NCBI GenBank assembly: GCA_002317435.1
Contig: DCIQ01000164.1
Location: 1 to 15,289, forward strand
Source of the DNA: Bacteroidales bacterium UBA1722
GTDB taxonomy: Bacteria; Bacteroidota; Bacteroidia; Bacteroidales; UBA932
Reading direction: 5' to 3'
Length of the DNA stretch: 15,289 nucleotides
Shown here: piece after piece, positions 8,345 through 15,234 of the stretch
Position numbering within the stretch: position 1 is the stretch's first letter
Layout: every line of letters starts with the position of its first letter
Notes under the pieces: model-generated
The model's input: only the letters and a program-made list of their open reading frames with translations
What the model was told of the DNA's origin: nothing
Database searches by the model: none
Position numbers and translations under genes: made by a program

Positions 8345-9294
8345 AGCGACTTGAGTATCTCTTTCAGGACAGTCTGCGCCGACACCACCCTGTTGGCGGC
8401 CTCGGGAATCACGAGCGACCGCGGACTTTCTATCACATCGTCGCTTACGATCATATTCCTGCGGACAGGAAGGCAATGCATGAAGAAAGCATCATTGGTA
8501 AGTGCCATTTTCTCCGTGGTGACGGTCCAGCTGCGGTCCCTGTTCAGGACCTCTCCGTAATGGGCATCATCCGCCACGGACCAGTTCTTCGCATATACGA
8601 AATCGGCTCCGCGGAGCGCCTCGTCCTGATCGTGGGTCACCTTGGCATCCCCCACGAATTCCGGTGCGAGGTCATACCCCTCGGGATTTGCGATCACGAA
8701 TTCATAATCCGTCATATTCAGCCCTTCGGCGAATGAGTTGGGTACTGCCTGCGGCAATGCTTTAGGATGGGGTGCCCAGGTCATGACCACCTTCGGTCTG
8801 GCCTTGGTCTTGTATTCCTCGATGGTGATCATATCGGCGAAGGTCTGCAGCGGATGGCGGGTGGCCGCCTCCATACTGAATACAGGCTTCCCCGAGTATT
8901 TGATGAACTGATTAAGTATAACCTCGTTATAATCGTCCGCCTTATTCTCGAACCTGGCGAAGGAACGGACACCTATGATATCGCAATAGGAGCCCATCAC
9001 GGGGATGGCTTCCAGCAGATGCTCGCTCTTGTCCCCGTCCATTATCACTCCCCTTTCGGTCTCAAGTTTCCACGCTCCCTGGTTCACGTCGAGAACTATT
9101 ACGTTCATTCCGAGATTCAGTCCGGCCTTCTGCGTGCTCAGACGGGTGCGGAGGCTGTTGTTGAAGAACACCAGGAGCAGTGTCCTGTTCTTCCCCAGAG
9201 CCTGGTCGGCAAACGGGTTTTCTTTTACGTATCTGGCGGCCGCGAACGCATCCTTCAGGTCGCCCAACTGTGTAACGGATGTAAAGTGTCTCAT
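8341..9294 (-). CDS. argF': N-succinylornithine carbamoyltransferase (SOTCase-type)
   Basis: The enzyme transfers a carbamoyl group from carbamoyl phosphate to the delta-amine of an N-acylated ornithine. The 317-residue protein is nearly the length of the characterised Bacteroides fragilis enzyme and very similar along its whole length. It has SLRTR (47-51) for carbamoyl phosphate, GAWKLETERGVIMDGDK (73-89), IGVRSFARF, a proline-rich loop HPKALPQAVPNSFAE and HCLPVRRN. Residue 90, which sets acyl specificity, is Ser (codon AGC at 9024-9026 on this strand); it is Pro in B. fragilis SOTCase and Glu in Xanthomonas acetylornithine transcarbamylase. Ser is compatible with succinyl use. The ATG at 9294 shares one base with the argD TAA (TAATG); a start 7 codons upstream is less likely. 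Confidence 0.95.
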   Translation of the reverse strand: MRHFTSVTQLGDLKDAFAAARYVKENPFADQALGKNRTLLLVFFNNSLRTRLSTQKAGLNLGMNVIVLDVNQGAWKLETERGVIMDGDKSEHLLEAIPVMGSYCDIIGVRSFARFENKADDYNEVILNQFIKYSGKPVFSMEAATRHPLQTFADMITIEEYKTKARPKVVMTWAPHPKALPQAVPNSFAEGLNMTDYEFVIANPEGYDLAPEFVGDAKVTHDQDEALRGADFVYAKNWSVADDAHYGEVLNRDRSWTVTTEKMALTNDAFFMHCLPVRRNMIVSDDVIESPRSLVIPEAANRVVSAQTVLKEILKSL

Positions 9295-10430
9295 TATCGT
9301 GTCAATTCTTTCCAAGCGTTTATGAATTTGTCGGCTGTCTTCTCAGAGACGGTGAGCGATGGAAGAAGCCTGATTACCTTCGCCCCGGCCGCTCCGGTGA
9401 ATATATGCTTTTCGAAGAGAAGACGGTCCCGAAGCCCCACATATTCGTCCTTCAGTTCCATTCCTATCATCAGTCCTTTCCCGCGATATTCCTTCAGGGC
9501 TTTGTCAATTCCCTCAGGTCCATTGAAAGCCTTCCGGAAATATTCTCCCATCCGTGCGGCATTCTCCACGAGGTGTTCGTCCTCTATCACGTCGATGACT
9601 GCGATGGCAGCGGCACAGGCGAGATGGTTCCCGCCGAAAGTGGTCCCCAGCATTCCGTATTCAGCCTTGATGGCGGGAGATATCAGCACTCCTCCTATCG
9701 GGAGTCCGTTGGCCATTCCCTTGGCGGAGGTGATGATATCGGCCCGGATGCCGGAATGCTGATGGGCATAGAACTTGCCGGTACGGCCATATCCTGACTG
9801 TATCTCATCGAGTATCAGGAGAGTTCCGTACTTGTCGCAGAGGGTCCGGAGTGTATGGAAGAACTCATCGGTCGGCTCATATATCCCTGCCACTCCCTGA
9901 ATACCCTCGATTATCACTGCCGCATATTCGCGGGTGGCAAGTTCGCGCTCCACGGCCGCGGCATCGTTCAGGGGGACGAAAGTTATATGGTCCGTAGCAT
10001 TGAAAGGAGCACGGATCTTAGGGTTGTCGGTGGCGCTCACCGCTCCGCTGGTGCGGCCGTGGAATGCCTTGCCGAAGGCGATGACCTTCGCCCTGCATGT
10101 AGCGAACGAGGCCAGCTTCAGTGCATTTTCGTTCGCTTCGGCCCCGCTGTTGCACAGGAAGAGGTTATAGTCATCATACCCGCTGACCTTTCCCAGACGA
10201 CGGGCAAGTTCCTTCTGCAGGCCGTTCTGTACTGCATTCGAATAAAATCCCAGTCTGGATATCTGGTCATTGATGGCTTTGACATAATGAGGATGCGAAT
10301 GACCGATGCTTATCACTGCGTGGCCTCCATACAAGTCGGTGTATTCGACTCCGTCCTTATCCCACAGAGTGGTGTCCAGACCCTTGACGGGCTCTATGTC
10401 CCAGAGTTTATATGTTTTGAAAAGTTCCAT
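9294..10430 (-). CDS. argD: N-acylornithine aminotransferase
   Basis: ArgD uses pyridoxal phosphate and glutamate to aminate N-acylglutamate semialdehyde. The 378-residue class III aminotransferase shows GGHAV near 35-39, CNSGAEANENALKLA (93-107) for cofactor phosphate, FHGRT (123-127), LILDEIQSGYGRTGKF (205-220) with D208 contacting the pyridine nitrogen, and TSAKGMANGLPIGG with the Schiff-base lysine K237. TTFGGNHLACAAA completes the cofactor site. Length is normal. It follows a 236-bp gap from argC that contains two hairpin repeats, and its stop overlaps the argF' start. Acetyl versus succinyl preference cannot be judged from these motifs. Confidence 0.96.
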   Translation of the reverse strand: MELFKTYKLWDIEPVKGLDTTLWDKDGVEYTDLYGGHAVISIGHSHPHYVKAINDQISRLGFYSNAVQNGLQKELARRLGKVSGYDDYNLFLCNSGAEANENALKLASFATCRAKVIAFGKAFHGRTSGAVSATDNPKIRAPFNATDHITFVPLNDAAAVERELATREYAAVIIEGIQGVAGIYEPTDEFFHTLRTLCDKYGTLLILDEIQSGYGRTGKFYAHQHSGIRADIITSAKGMANGLPIGGVLISPAIKAEYGMLGTTFGGNHLACAAAIAVIDVIEDEHLVENAARMGEYFRKAFNGPEGIDKALKEYRGKGLMIGMELKDEYVGLRDRLLFEKHIFTGAAGAKVIRLLPSLTVSEKTADKFINAWKELTR

Positions 10431-10441
10431 AATCTTCTGTT

Positions 10442-10553
10442 ACACCGGAGATAAACCGTTTCTCCGGACCAGGCCCTCCCACGGCTTCGCCGTGGGCCCC
10501 TCCCTCTAGAGCCGAGGGCGGCTAGTCCTGCGAAACGGTTTATTCTCCGGTGT
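10442..10553. repeat. Multi-branched palindromic repeat in the argC-argD gap
   Basis: Outer arms 10442-10462 and 10532-10553 pair over 21 bases (ACACCGGAGA-TAAACCGTTTC) with one bulged base. Weaker pairing continues inside (GGACCAGGCC against GGCTAGTCC). The centre holds two hairpins: CCCACGGC-TTC-GCCGTGGG (10478-10496, perfect 8-bp stem) and CCCTC-N7-GAGGG (10502-10518). The fold resembles a compound REP/BIME-like unit. No T-run follows on the minus strand, so it is not a standard intrinsic terminator for the arg transcript. No ORF is recognised in it. Confidence 0.75.
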
Positions 10554-10587
10554 TCTCATTCTCAATTATTAATTTCTTTTTTTTGGG

Positions 10588-10630
10588 AGTCATATAACTG
10601 CAGGTCCTCCGGACCTGCAGTTATATGACT
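10588..10630. repeat. Perfect palindromic hairpin, 20-bp stem and 3-nt loop
   Basis: Left arm 10588-10607 (AGTCATATAACTGCAGGTCC) is an exact inverted copy of 10611-10630 around the loop TCC. In the arg mRNA (minus strand) it would form just after argC. It is followed there by CCC and a run of A, not U, so it would not act as a classical terminator. It could protect the 3' end of the argC segment or mark an RNase processing point. It lies 35 nt from the larger branched repeat. Confidence 0.8.
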
Positions 10631-10666
10631 TACTCTTTATCTCCTTCTATTTTTTCATTCCATTTG

Positions 10667-11671
10667 TCAGAATGCCGAGGCTTTTAGTTTCAGGCCGGCT
10701 GTTTCGGGGAGGCCGAAGATCAGGTTCATGTTCTGGACGGCCTGTCCGGAAGCACCTTTCAGGAGGTTGTCTATCACTGAACTTATCACCAGGGTGTCTC
10801 CGTGTTTCTCAAGGGAGATGATGCACTTGTTAGTGTTCACCACCTGTTTCAGGTCCACCGGAGTATCGCTTACGAAAGTGAAGGCCGCCTCTTTATAATA
10901 ATTCTTATACAGGTTCACGGCTTCCTCACCTGTCAGCGGACACTCGGTATGAACGCTCGCGAAGATACCTCTGGCGAAGTCGCCGCGCATCGGGACGAAT
11001 TTCAGTTCGCCGGTGTACTCCTTCTGGAGGTTACGGACGTTCCGGCCGATTTCTGTCAGGTGCTGGTGTTCGAAGACCTTATAGGCGGAGAGATTGTTGT
11101 TCCTCCAGCTGAAATGGGTGGTCGCACCTGGTTTCACGCCTGCACCGGTAGAGCCGGTTATGGCGGTGATGTTTACATCGTCCTTCAAAAGTCCTGCTGC
11201 GGCCAGCGGGAGTATGGCCAACTGGATGGCGGTGGCGAAACAGCCGGGGTTTGCTATTCTATCTGCTGTCAGTATCTTCTCACGCTGCATTTCAGGGAGG
11301 CCATATACATATCCTTCGGACTCATCCCTGAAATCCTGAGCGAGATCGACTACTTTCAATCCTTCAGGACGGGGATTCTGTTCCCAGAAGATACGGCTCT
11401 TACCGTGGGCGGAACACAGGAACAGGACATCTGTCGCATTCAGGTCGAAAGTGTCGGTGAACCTGATGTCGGTATCGCCGAAGAGACCTTCGTGGACACT
11501 GTACAGACAGTTACCTGCATTGCTTTCGGAATGGACGAAACCGATGGTCACGTCCGGATGGTTCACCAGTATCCGGAGCAGTTCGCCGGCTGTATAACCG
11601 GCACCGCCTATGATACCGACACGGATGGGACGATTAACTGACTTCACCGTTCCCGGAACATCGGTACTCAT
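10667..11671 (-). CDS. argC: N-acyl-gamma-glutamyl-phosphate reductase
   Basis: ArgC reduces N-acylglutamyl phosphate to the semialdehyde with NADPH. With the start chosen here (334 residues) it has the Rossmann motif VGIIGGAGYTAGELLR (18-33), a FLCSAHG segment (84-90), the catalytic cysteine C144 in NPGCFATA, and a GSTGAG loop. The start is uncertain. The conserved core begins near residue 16, which favours ATG 11671. However, the frame stays open to ATG 11770, which would overlap the argG stop by 8 nt like the junctions downstream, and would add a 33-residue Pro/Gly/Ser-rich leader encoded by GC-rich palindromic DNA. I chose the shorter form because that leader is unlike the family. Confidence 0.93.
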   Translation of the reverse strand: MSTDVPGTVKSVNRPIRVGIIGGAGYTAGELLRILVNHPDVTIGFVHSESNAGNCLYSVHEGLFGDTDIRFTDTFDLNATDVLFLCSAHGKSRIFWEQNPRPEGLKVVDLAQDFRDESEGYVYGLPEMQREKILTADRIANPGCFATAIQLAILPLAAAGLLKDDVNITAITGSTGAGVKPGATTHFSWRNNNLSAYKVFEHQHLTEIGRNVRNLQKEYTGELKFVPMRGDFARGIFASVHTECPLTGEEAVNLYKNYYKEAAFTFVSDTPVDLKQVVNTNKCIISLEKHGDTLVISSVIDNLLKGASGQAVQNMNLIFGLPETAGLKLKASAF

Positions 11672-11762
11672 TCCACCCCCCTGCACCCCCGATGGGGACA
11701 ACGGCCCTGCGGGTCGGTCTCCTGACGGCGACTTGAGGCGATTGTCAGATATTGCTGTCGTT
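11672..11762. other. GC-rich argG-argC junction with small hairpins
   Basis: If argC starts at 11671 this is a 91-bp spacer. It contains CCCC-GAT-GGGG (11687-11697) and CCC-TGC-GGG a little further on, in a C-rich stretch with few A/T. It stays open in the argC frame, so it may instead encode an N-terminal extension. It looks like remnant repeat sequence rather than family coding sequence, but no second copy is in the window. Confidence 0.4.
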
Positions 11763-12974
11763 TCAGTCATTCGGCAGTTCGTCCTTATGTGAGAGATAAT
11801 AGGCACGGAGAGCGGTGGAAGTTACCTTTATGAAGCCTTTGGCATCCTCAGAGGTCCAGCCTTTGGCACCCTCGCCGTATTCGCCGAGTTTGTTCTTCAC
11901 CAGATCATCCGGAGAATCCACACCTACCGTGGAGAATCCCTGGGGGCGGAGTTCGAGGGTAACTGTACCGTTCACATTTCTCTGGCTGCTTTCGAGCATC
12001 GCCTCGATGTCGCGCATCACAGGCTCCAGATACTGGCTTTCGTGAAGGAACATACCGTACCAGTTACCCACCTGGTCCTTCCAGTACTGCTGCCATTTGG
12101 ACAGTGTGAATTTTTCAAGGAACTTATGGGCGGCGATTATAAGCATAGGAGCTGCCGCCTCGAAGCCGACACGGCCCTTGATACCGATTATGGTGTCTCC
12201 TACGTGCATGTCGCGGCCGATGCCGTATGCGGCACCTATCTTCTCAACTGCCTGAATGGCTTCCACTTTATCTTCATATTCCTTTCCATTCACGGAGCAA
12301 ATTTCACCCTTACGGAAACCGATGCTCAGGAGTTCGGAGCCTGTCTTCTCCACCTGTTTCAGATATGCGGTCTCGGGCAGTCCCTGCTTCGAATCCAGAA
12401 TCTCGCCGCCGCAGATGGAAGTGCCCCAGATACCGACATTATACGAATATTTCAATTTGGTGAAGTCCGCGTTGAATCCGTGGGCGTTCAGATAATCCAC
12501 TTCTTCCTTCCGGCTGAGGTTATAGTCACGGGTGAGGGTGATGATCTCCATTTCGGGACACATCACCAGGAAGGTCATATCGAAACGCACCTGGTCGTTC
12601 CCGGCGCCTGTGGAACCGTGGGCGATGGCATCCGCACCTATCTGTTTCGCATAGCGGGCGATGGCCATACCCTGGAAGATTCTCTCCGAGGAGACCGATA
12701 TCGGATAGGTTCCGTTCCTGAGGACATTTCCGAAGACCATATATTTAAGGCTCTTCTCATAATACTCCCCGGTCACGTCTATGGTGACATACTTGTATGC
12801 ACCCAGCTTGTAGGCATTCTCCTCGTTGGTCTTCAGCTGTTCAGCCGAGAATCCGCCCGTATCGGCACAGGCTGCATAGACTTCATAACCCTTTTCCTTC
12901 GCCAGATACATTACCGTATAGGAGGTATCCAGACCGCCGCTGAAAGCGACCACTACTTTTTTCTTCTTTTCCAT
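11763..12974 (-). CDS. argG: Argininosuccinate synthase
   Basis: ArgG condenses citrulline and aspartate using ATP in the cytoplasm. The 403-residue protein opens with VVVAFSGGLDTS (7-18), the PP-loop ATP-binding motif of N-type ATP pyrophosphatases, followed by ACADTGG and the GSTGAGNDQVRFD motif that binds citrulline and aspartate; full length is normal. I chose ATG 12974; another in-frame ATG at 12995 would add seven residues. The open frame reaches back to 13202, but that portion reads through the GNAT gene in another frame and resembles nothing. A 107-bp gap separates it from the GNAT gene, where no strong promoter was found. Its stop lies just before the argC leader. Confidence 0.97.
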   Translation of the reverse strand: MEKKKKVVVAFSGGLDTSYTVMYLAKEKGYEVYAACADTGGFSAEQLKTNEENAYKLGAYKYVTIDVTGEYYEKSLKYMVFGNVLRNGTYPISVSSERIFQGMAIARYAKQIGADAIAHGSTGAGNDQVRFDMTFLVMCPEMEIITLTRDYNLSRKEEVDYLNAHGFNADFTKLKYSYNVGIWGTSICGGEILDSKQGLPETAYLKQVEKTGSELLSIGFRKGEICSVNGKEYEDKVEAIQAVEKIGAAYGIGRDMHVGDTIIGIKGRVGFEAAAPMLIIAAHKFLEKFTLSKWQQYWKDQVGNWYGMFLHESQYLEPVMRDIEAMLESSQRNVNGTVTLELRPQGFSTVGVDSPDDLVKNKLGEYGEGAKGWTSEDAKGFIKVTSTALRAYYLSHKDELPND

Positions 12975-13081
12975 ATCTCTTGTCTTTATTATCATTTGTT
13001 CGGGATGCCTCTGCGGAACAGGACTGCCGCTGATGCGGTACCGATCCGTCCGGCTCCCATATTGCCGAAGGCTCGATTCTG

Positions 13082-13645
13082 TCAGGCCTCGTCGGGATGG
13101 TGGATTTCGAGATGCTCCCGCGGATCGTAGAGGAGCCCGGTGCAGATGCACATCTTGTAGTCGTGGCTCTCCAGAATGTCGAAATGGCGGCAGCCCTGGC
13201 ACCCTTTCCAGAACTCCGGGTCATCCGTCAATTCCGTATAGGGAACCGGCCGGAAACCGAATTCGTAGTTCATCTTCATCACCGCCGCGCCGGTGGTGAT
13301 GGAGAATATCTTGGCATCAGGGAAGAGACGGCGGGACAGGATGAATGTCTCTTTCTTTATCATCTTCGCCACGCCCATGCCTCTGAATTTATGGGCCACG
13401 ATAAGTCCTGAATTGGCCACGAAACTCTTTCCTCCCCAGGACTCTATATAACTGAATCCGGCGAACTCACCTTCATCCGTCAGGGCGATCACGGCCTTCC
13501 CGGCGGATATTTTCTCACACAGGTATTCCGGTGTACGCTTGGCGATACCTGTCTTGCGCTCCAGTGACGACCTGTAAATCTCGTCACATATCTCCTGCGC
13601 ATATTTCTCGTGGCACTTCTGGGCCACCATTACTTTTATTTCCAA
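13082..13645 (-). CDS. GNAT-family acyltransferase, candidate N-acyl(succinyl)glutamate synthase
   Basis: The 187-residue protein has the GNAT acyl-CoA motif VAHKFRGMGVAKMI (83-96, with the R/QxxGxG/A signature) preceded by the beta strand SGLIV. Orthologues adjoin argG in Bacteroides, and this family has been genetically linked there to the first step of arginine synthesis (stated from memory). No other argA or argJ gene is in the cluster, so it likely acylates glutamate. The C-terminal tail is cysteine-rich: C149, C152, C166, C168 with H154, a possible metal site. The start is TTG at 13645, giving MEIKVMVA and keeping the first beta strand; ATG 13630 would shorten it by five residues. It is the first gene of the arg cluster. 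Confidence 0.85.
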   Translation of the reverse strand: MEIKVMVAQKCHEKYAQEICDEIYRSSLERKTGIAKRTPEYLCEKISAGKAVIALTDEGEFAGFSYIESWGGKSFVANSGLIVAHKFRGMGVAKMIKKETFILSRRLFPDAKIFSITTGAAVMKMNYEFGFRPVPYTELTDDPEFWKGCQGCRHFDILESHDYKMCICTGLLYDPREHLEIHHPDEA

Positions 13646-13696
13646 TGTAGTTATGATAATGATTGATTATTTACAATAGAGTATCTAATAGTAAGA

Positions 13697-13704
13697 CAAA
13701 CCTG
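13697..13704 (-). promoter_or_regulatory. Possible -7 element for the arg cluster
   Basis: The minus strand reads CAGGTTTG, seven of eight positions of TAnnTTTG, 51 nt upstream of the GNAT start. Initiation near 13690 would give a ~45-nt leader. No good -33 element is seen at the right distance. Between it and the gene is the symmetric ATAAT-GATTG-ATTAT (13656-13670), a possible operator. This is the only promoter-like site I could find ahead of the cluster. Confidence 0.3.
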
Positions 13705-13778
13705 GATTGTCAATTACAATTAACTGATAGAAATTCTGAATGTTATCGTGTGGGAACTACGAGAATTTCCGAATCTTG

Positions 13779-13796
13779 GGAGGTATGATCACCTCC
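13779..13796. repeat. Short inverted repeat GGAGGT-N6-ACCTCC
   Basis: GGAGGT (13779-13784) and ACCTCC (13791-13796) pair perfectly around ATGATC. It sits in the 324-bp region between the divergent GNAT gene and the + strand gene at 13970. The right half, GATCACCTCCT, matches the conserved anti-Shine-Dalgarno 3' tail of 16S rRNA. It could be an operator or a small RNA hairpin. Apart from this, the symmetric site at 13656-13670 and the weak promoter at 13697, the region shows nothing I can name. Confidence 0.4.
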
Positions 13797-13969
13797 TATT
13801 ATCGGACACGGATAGCTGATATGGCTCCTGTTCTTTTCATATTGGCAGCAAAAGTACTATTTTTTTCCGGATTGTCATATTCCGACGTATGAAAATTCCT
13901 ATGATATCAGAACTGCCGCGAAACTACTGCCAGTTCTCCGCCGGGTATGGTATTTGCGGGAATGTGGGT

Positions 13970-15166
13970 ATGATCAGTTTAATATTCATGTCGCTGGTTA
14001 TGCTTTTCTCATCAGCGGCACATCCTGCGCAGGCGGACGAAAAAATACTTTTGAAAGGTAAGGTTCTGGATTCCAAATCGAAACCCATCCCCTATGTCAG
14101 CATCTGCTTCAAGAATCATCCTGAGACCGGCAGTGTCTCCGATGAGAATGGTCTCTTCCGGATAGAAACAGAAAGAGAATTCCAGTCAGACACTCTGCTG
14201 CTCTCTATGCTCGGATACGAGACTCTCTCTGTCCCCGCAGGAGATCTCCATCATCGGGGAGTCACCACCATCAGGATGAAGGAGTATTATTACACCATAG
14301 ACGAGGCTGTCATAAAGTCTTCGAAGAATGCCAGAAAGCAGAAGAAGATTCAGATCAGCACATATCTCCAACGGGTATACGACCGTCTGATATCTGTGGA
14401 TGAACCCAGAGACGGGGAGAAGTTCAGCATCGCTTCTGACATCGTGGTTCTTCGCGACAGCGCCTTGATCACCGCCGACCATCTGACGGGGAAGTTATGG
14501 AAGCTTAATGAAGCGAAAACCGACGGGAGAGACTCTGTCGCCGTGGAGATCGGCACATATTCGAACTATCTGGATTCTTCTGTCAGGGCCGGAATCGACG
14601 GATTCGACATGTCCCTCCTAAAAAAGAGAGAGAAGAAAGCTCTGGAGAAAAATCCCGTCAAAGAATGGGACAAGTCCCTACCCCACAAAGGCGTGTGGAT
14701 CGTCAATGATGTACGCACGGTTATGGAGCAGACATATGAAGATACATGGCATTGGGTGATAACCGATCCGGGTGAAGGGACCGCCATACTCACGTATTAC
14801 AGAAAGAAAGGATTCGTCGGCATCATCACTGCAGTCATGAAGACGGCCCTCACCGTAGATACCGGCACCTATGCGGTAAAATCCATGGTCAGCGATATCA
14901 CGGTGAATCTGAATCTTCCGTTCGGATATAAACTTTCCCCGGCTGAACTTGAAATTCTCAATATGGTCAATTTCACCGAAGACGATGTGGACAAATTCAA
15001 AATCAAAAAGGCATATGTCCACCTCACCGGCATCTCTCATAACCGGGCTTCGGGAGACAGGATGCTTCCCTCAGAGAAAAGCATGAAGAATTCCGTAAAG
15101 ATCTCTGACAGGAAGGATAATGACATCAGTCTGGAAAATATCTGTACCATGCGGGTAATCCGCTGA
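13970..15166 (+). CDS. Secreted carboxypeptidase-regulatory-like domain protein of unknown function
   Basis: With the start chosen here the protein is 398 residues. A hydrophobic signal peptide ends near AQA-DE (residue 22). It is followed by a CarboxypepD_reg-like beta-sandwich (about 23-105) with GKVLDSKSKPIPYVSI, SDENGLFRIE and LSMLGYE, the domain often placed before TonB-dependent channels. Here no plug or barrel follows. The remaining ~290 residues are charged, with no motif I recognise, and match the layout of Bacteroidota periplasmic or outer-membrane-associated proteins of unknown role. The frame is open upstream to ATG 13889, which would put 27 unlike residues ahead of the signal peptide; that ATG overlaps the stop of a 35-codon ORF (13785-13892). 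No TonB box or lipobox is seen. Confidence 0.8.
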   Translation: MISLIFMSLVMLFSSAAHPAQADEKILLKGKVLDSKSKPIPYVSICFKNHPETGSVSDENGLFRIETEREFQSDTLLLSMLGYETLSVPAGDLHHRGVTTIRMKEYYYTIDEAVIKSSKNARKQKKIQISTYLQRVYDRLISVDEPRDGEKFSIASDIVVLRDSALITADHLTGKLWKLNEAKTDGRDSVAVEIGTYSNYLDSSVRAGIDGFDMSLLKKREKKALEKNPVKEWDKSLPHKGVWIVNDVRTVMEQTYEDTWHWVITDPGEGTAILTYYRKKGFVGIITAVMKTALTVDTGTYAVKSMVSDITVNLNLPFGYKLSPAELEILNMVNFTEDDVDKFKIKKAYVHLTGISHNRASGDRMLPSEKSMKNSVKISDRKDNDISLENICTMRVIR

Positions 15167-15204
15167 CAGATGCAGCATTTTCTTACTCTTCACGCACCAA
15201 GAAA

Positions 15205-15234
15205 AACGAGGATGACCCTTTGATCACCCTCGTT
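15205..15234 (-). terminator. Intrinsic terminator reading leftward
   Basis: Arms 15205-15215 and 15224-15234 form an 11-bp stem with one A-C mismatch and an 8-nt loop. On the minus strand the stem runs into TTTTTCTT, the U-tract of an intrinsic terminator. The plus strand lacks such a tract (CCGTCAG follows), so it mainly serves a minus-strand gene beyond the right edge. A reading frame ending in PKKK with TAG at 15256-15258 could be the end of that gene. Confidence 0.65.

Noticed and set aside
8345..8476. 44-residue N-terminal extension of ArgB
   Set aside because: It is the argF' sequence read in another frame. The ATGA overlap at 8341-8344 and the conserved VVKIGG start fix the real beginning.
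6777..9762. Series of long plus-strand ORFs (6777-7796, 7610-8560, 8767-9762)
   Set aside because: They are antisense to the M20 deacylase, argB, argF' and argD, which carry clear family motifs. The antisense products are His/Arg-rich and unlike known proteins.
12975..13202. 76-residue N-terminal extension of ArgG
   Set aside because: It overlaps the 3' end of the GNAT gene in another frame, while the conserved ArgG N-terminus begins at the ATG 12974 region.
13889..13969. Upstream start for the carboxypeptidase-regulatory-like protein
   Set aside because: It would place 27 non-signal-like residues before a good signal peptide. Kept only as an alternative.
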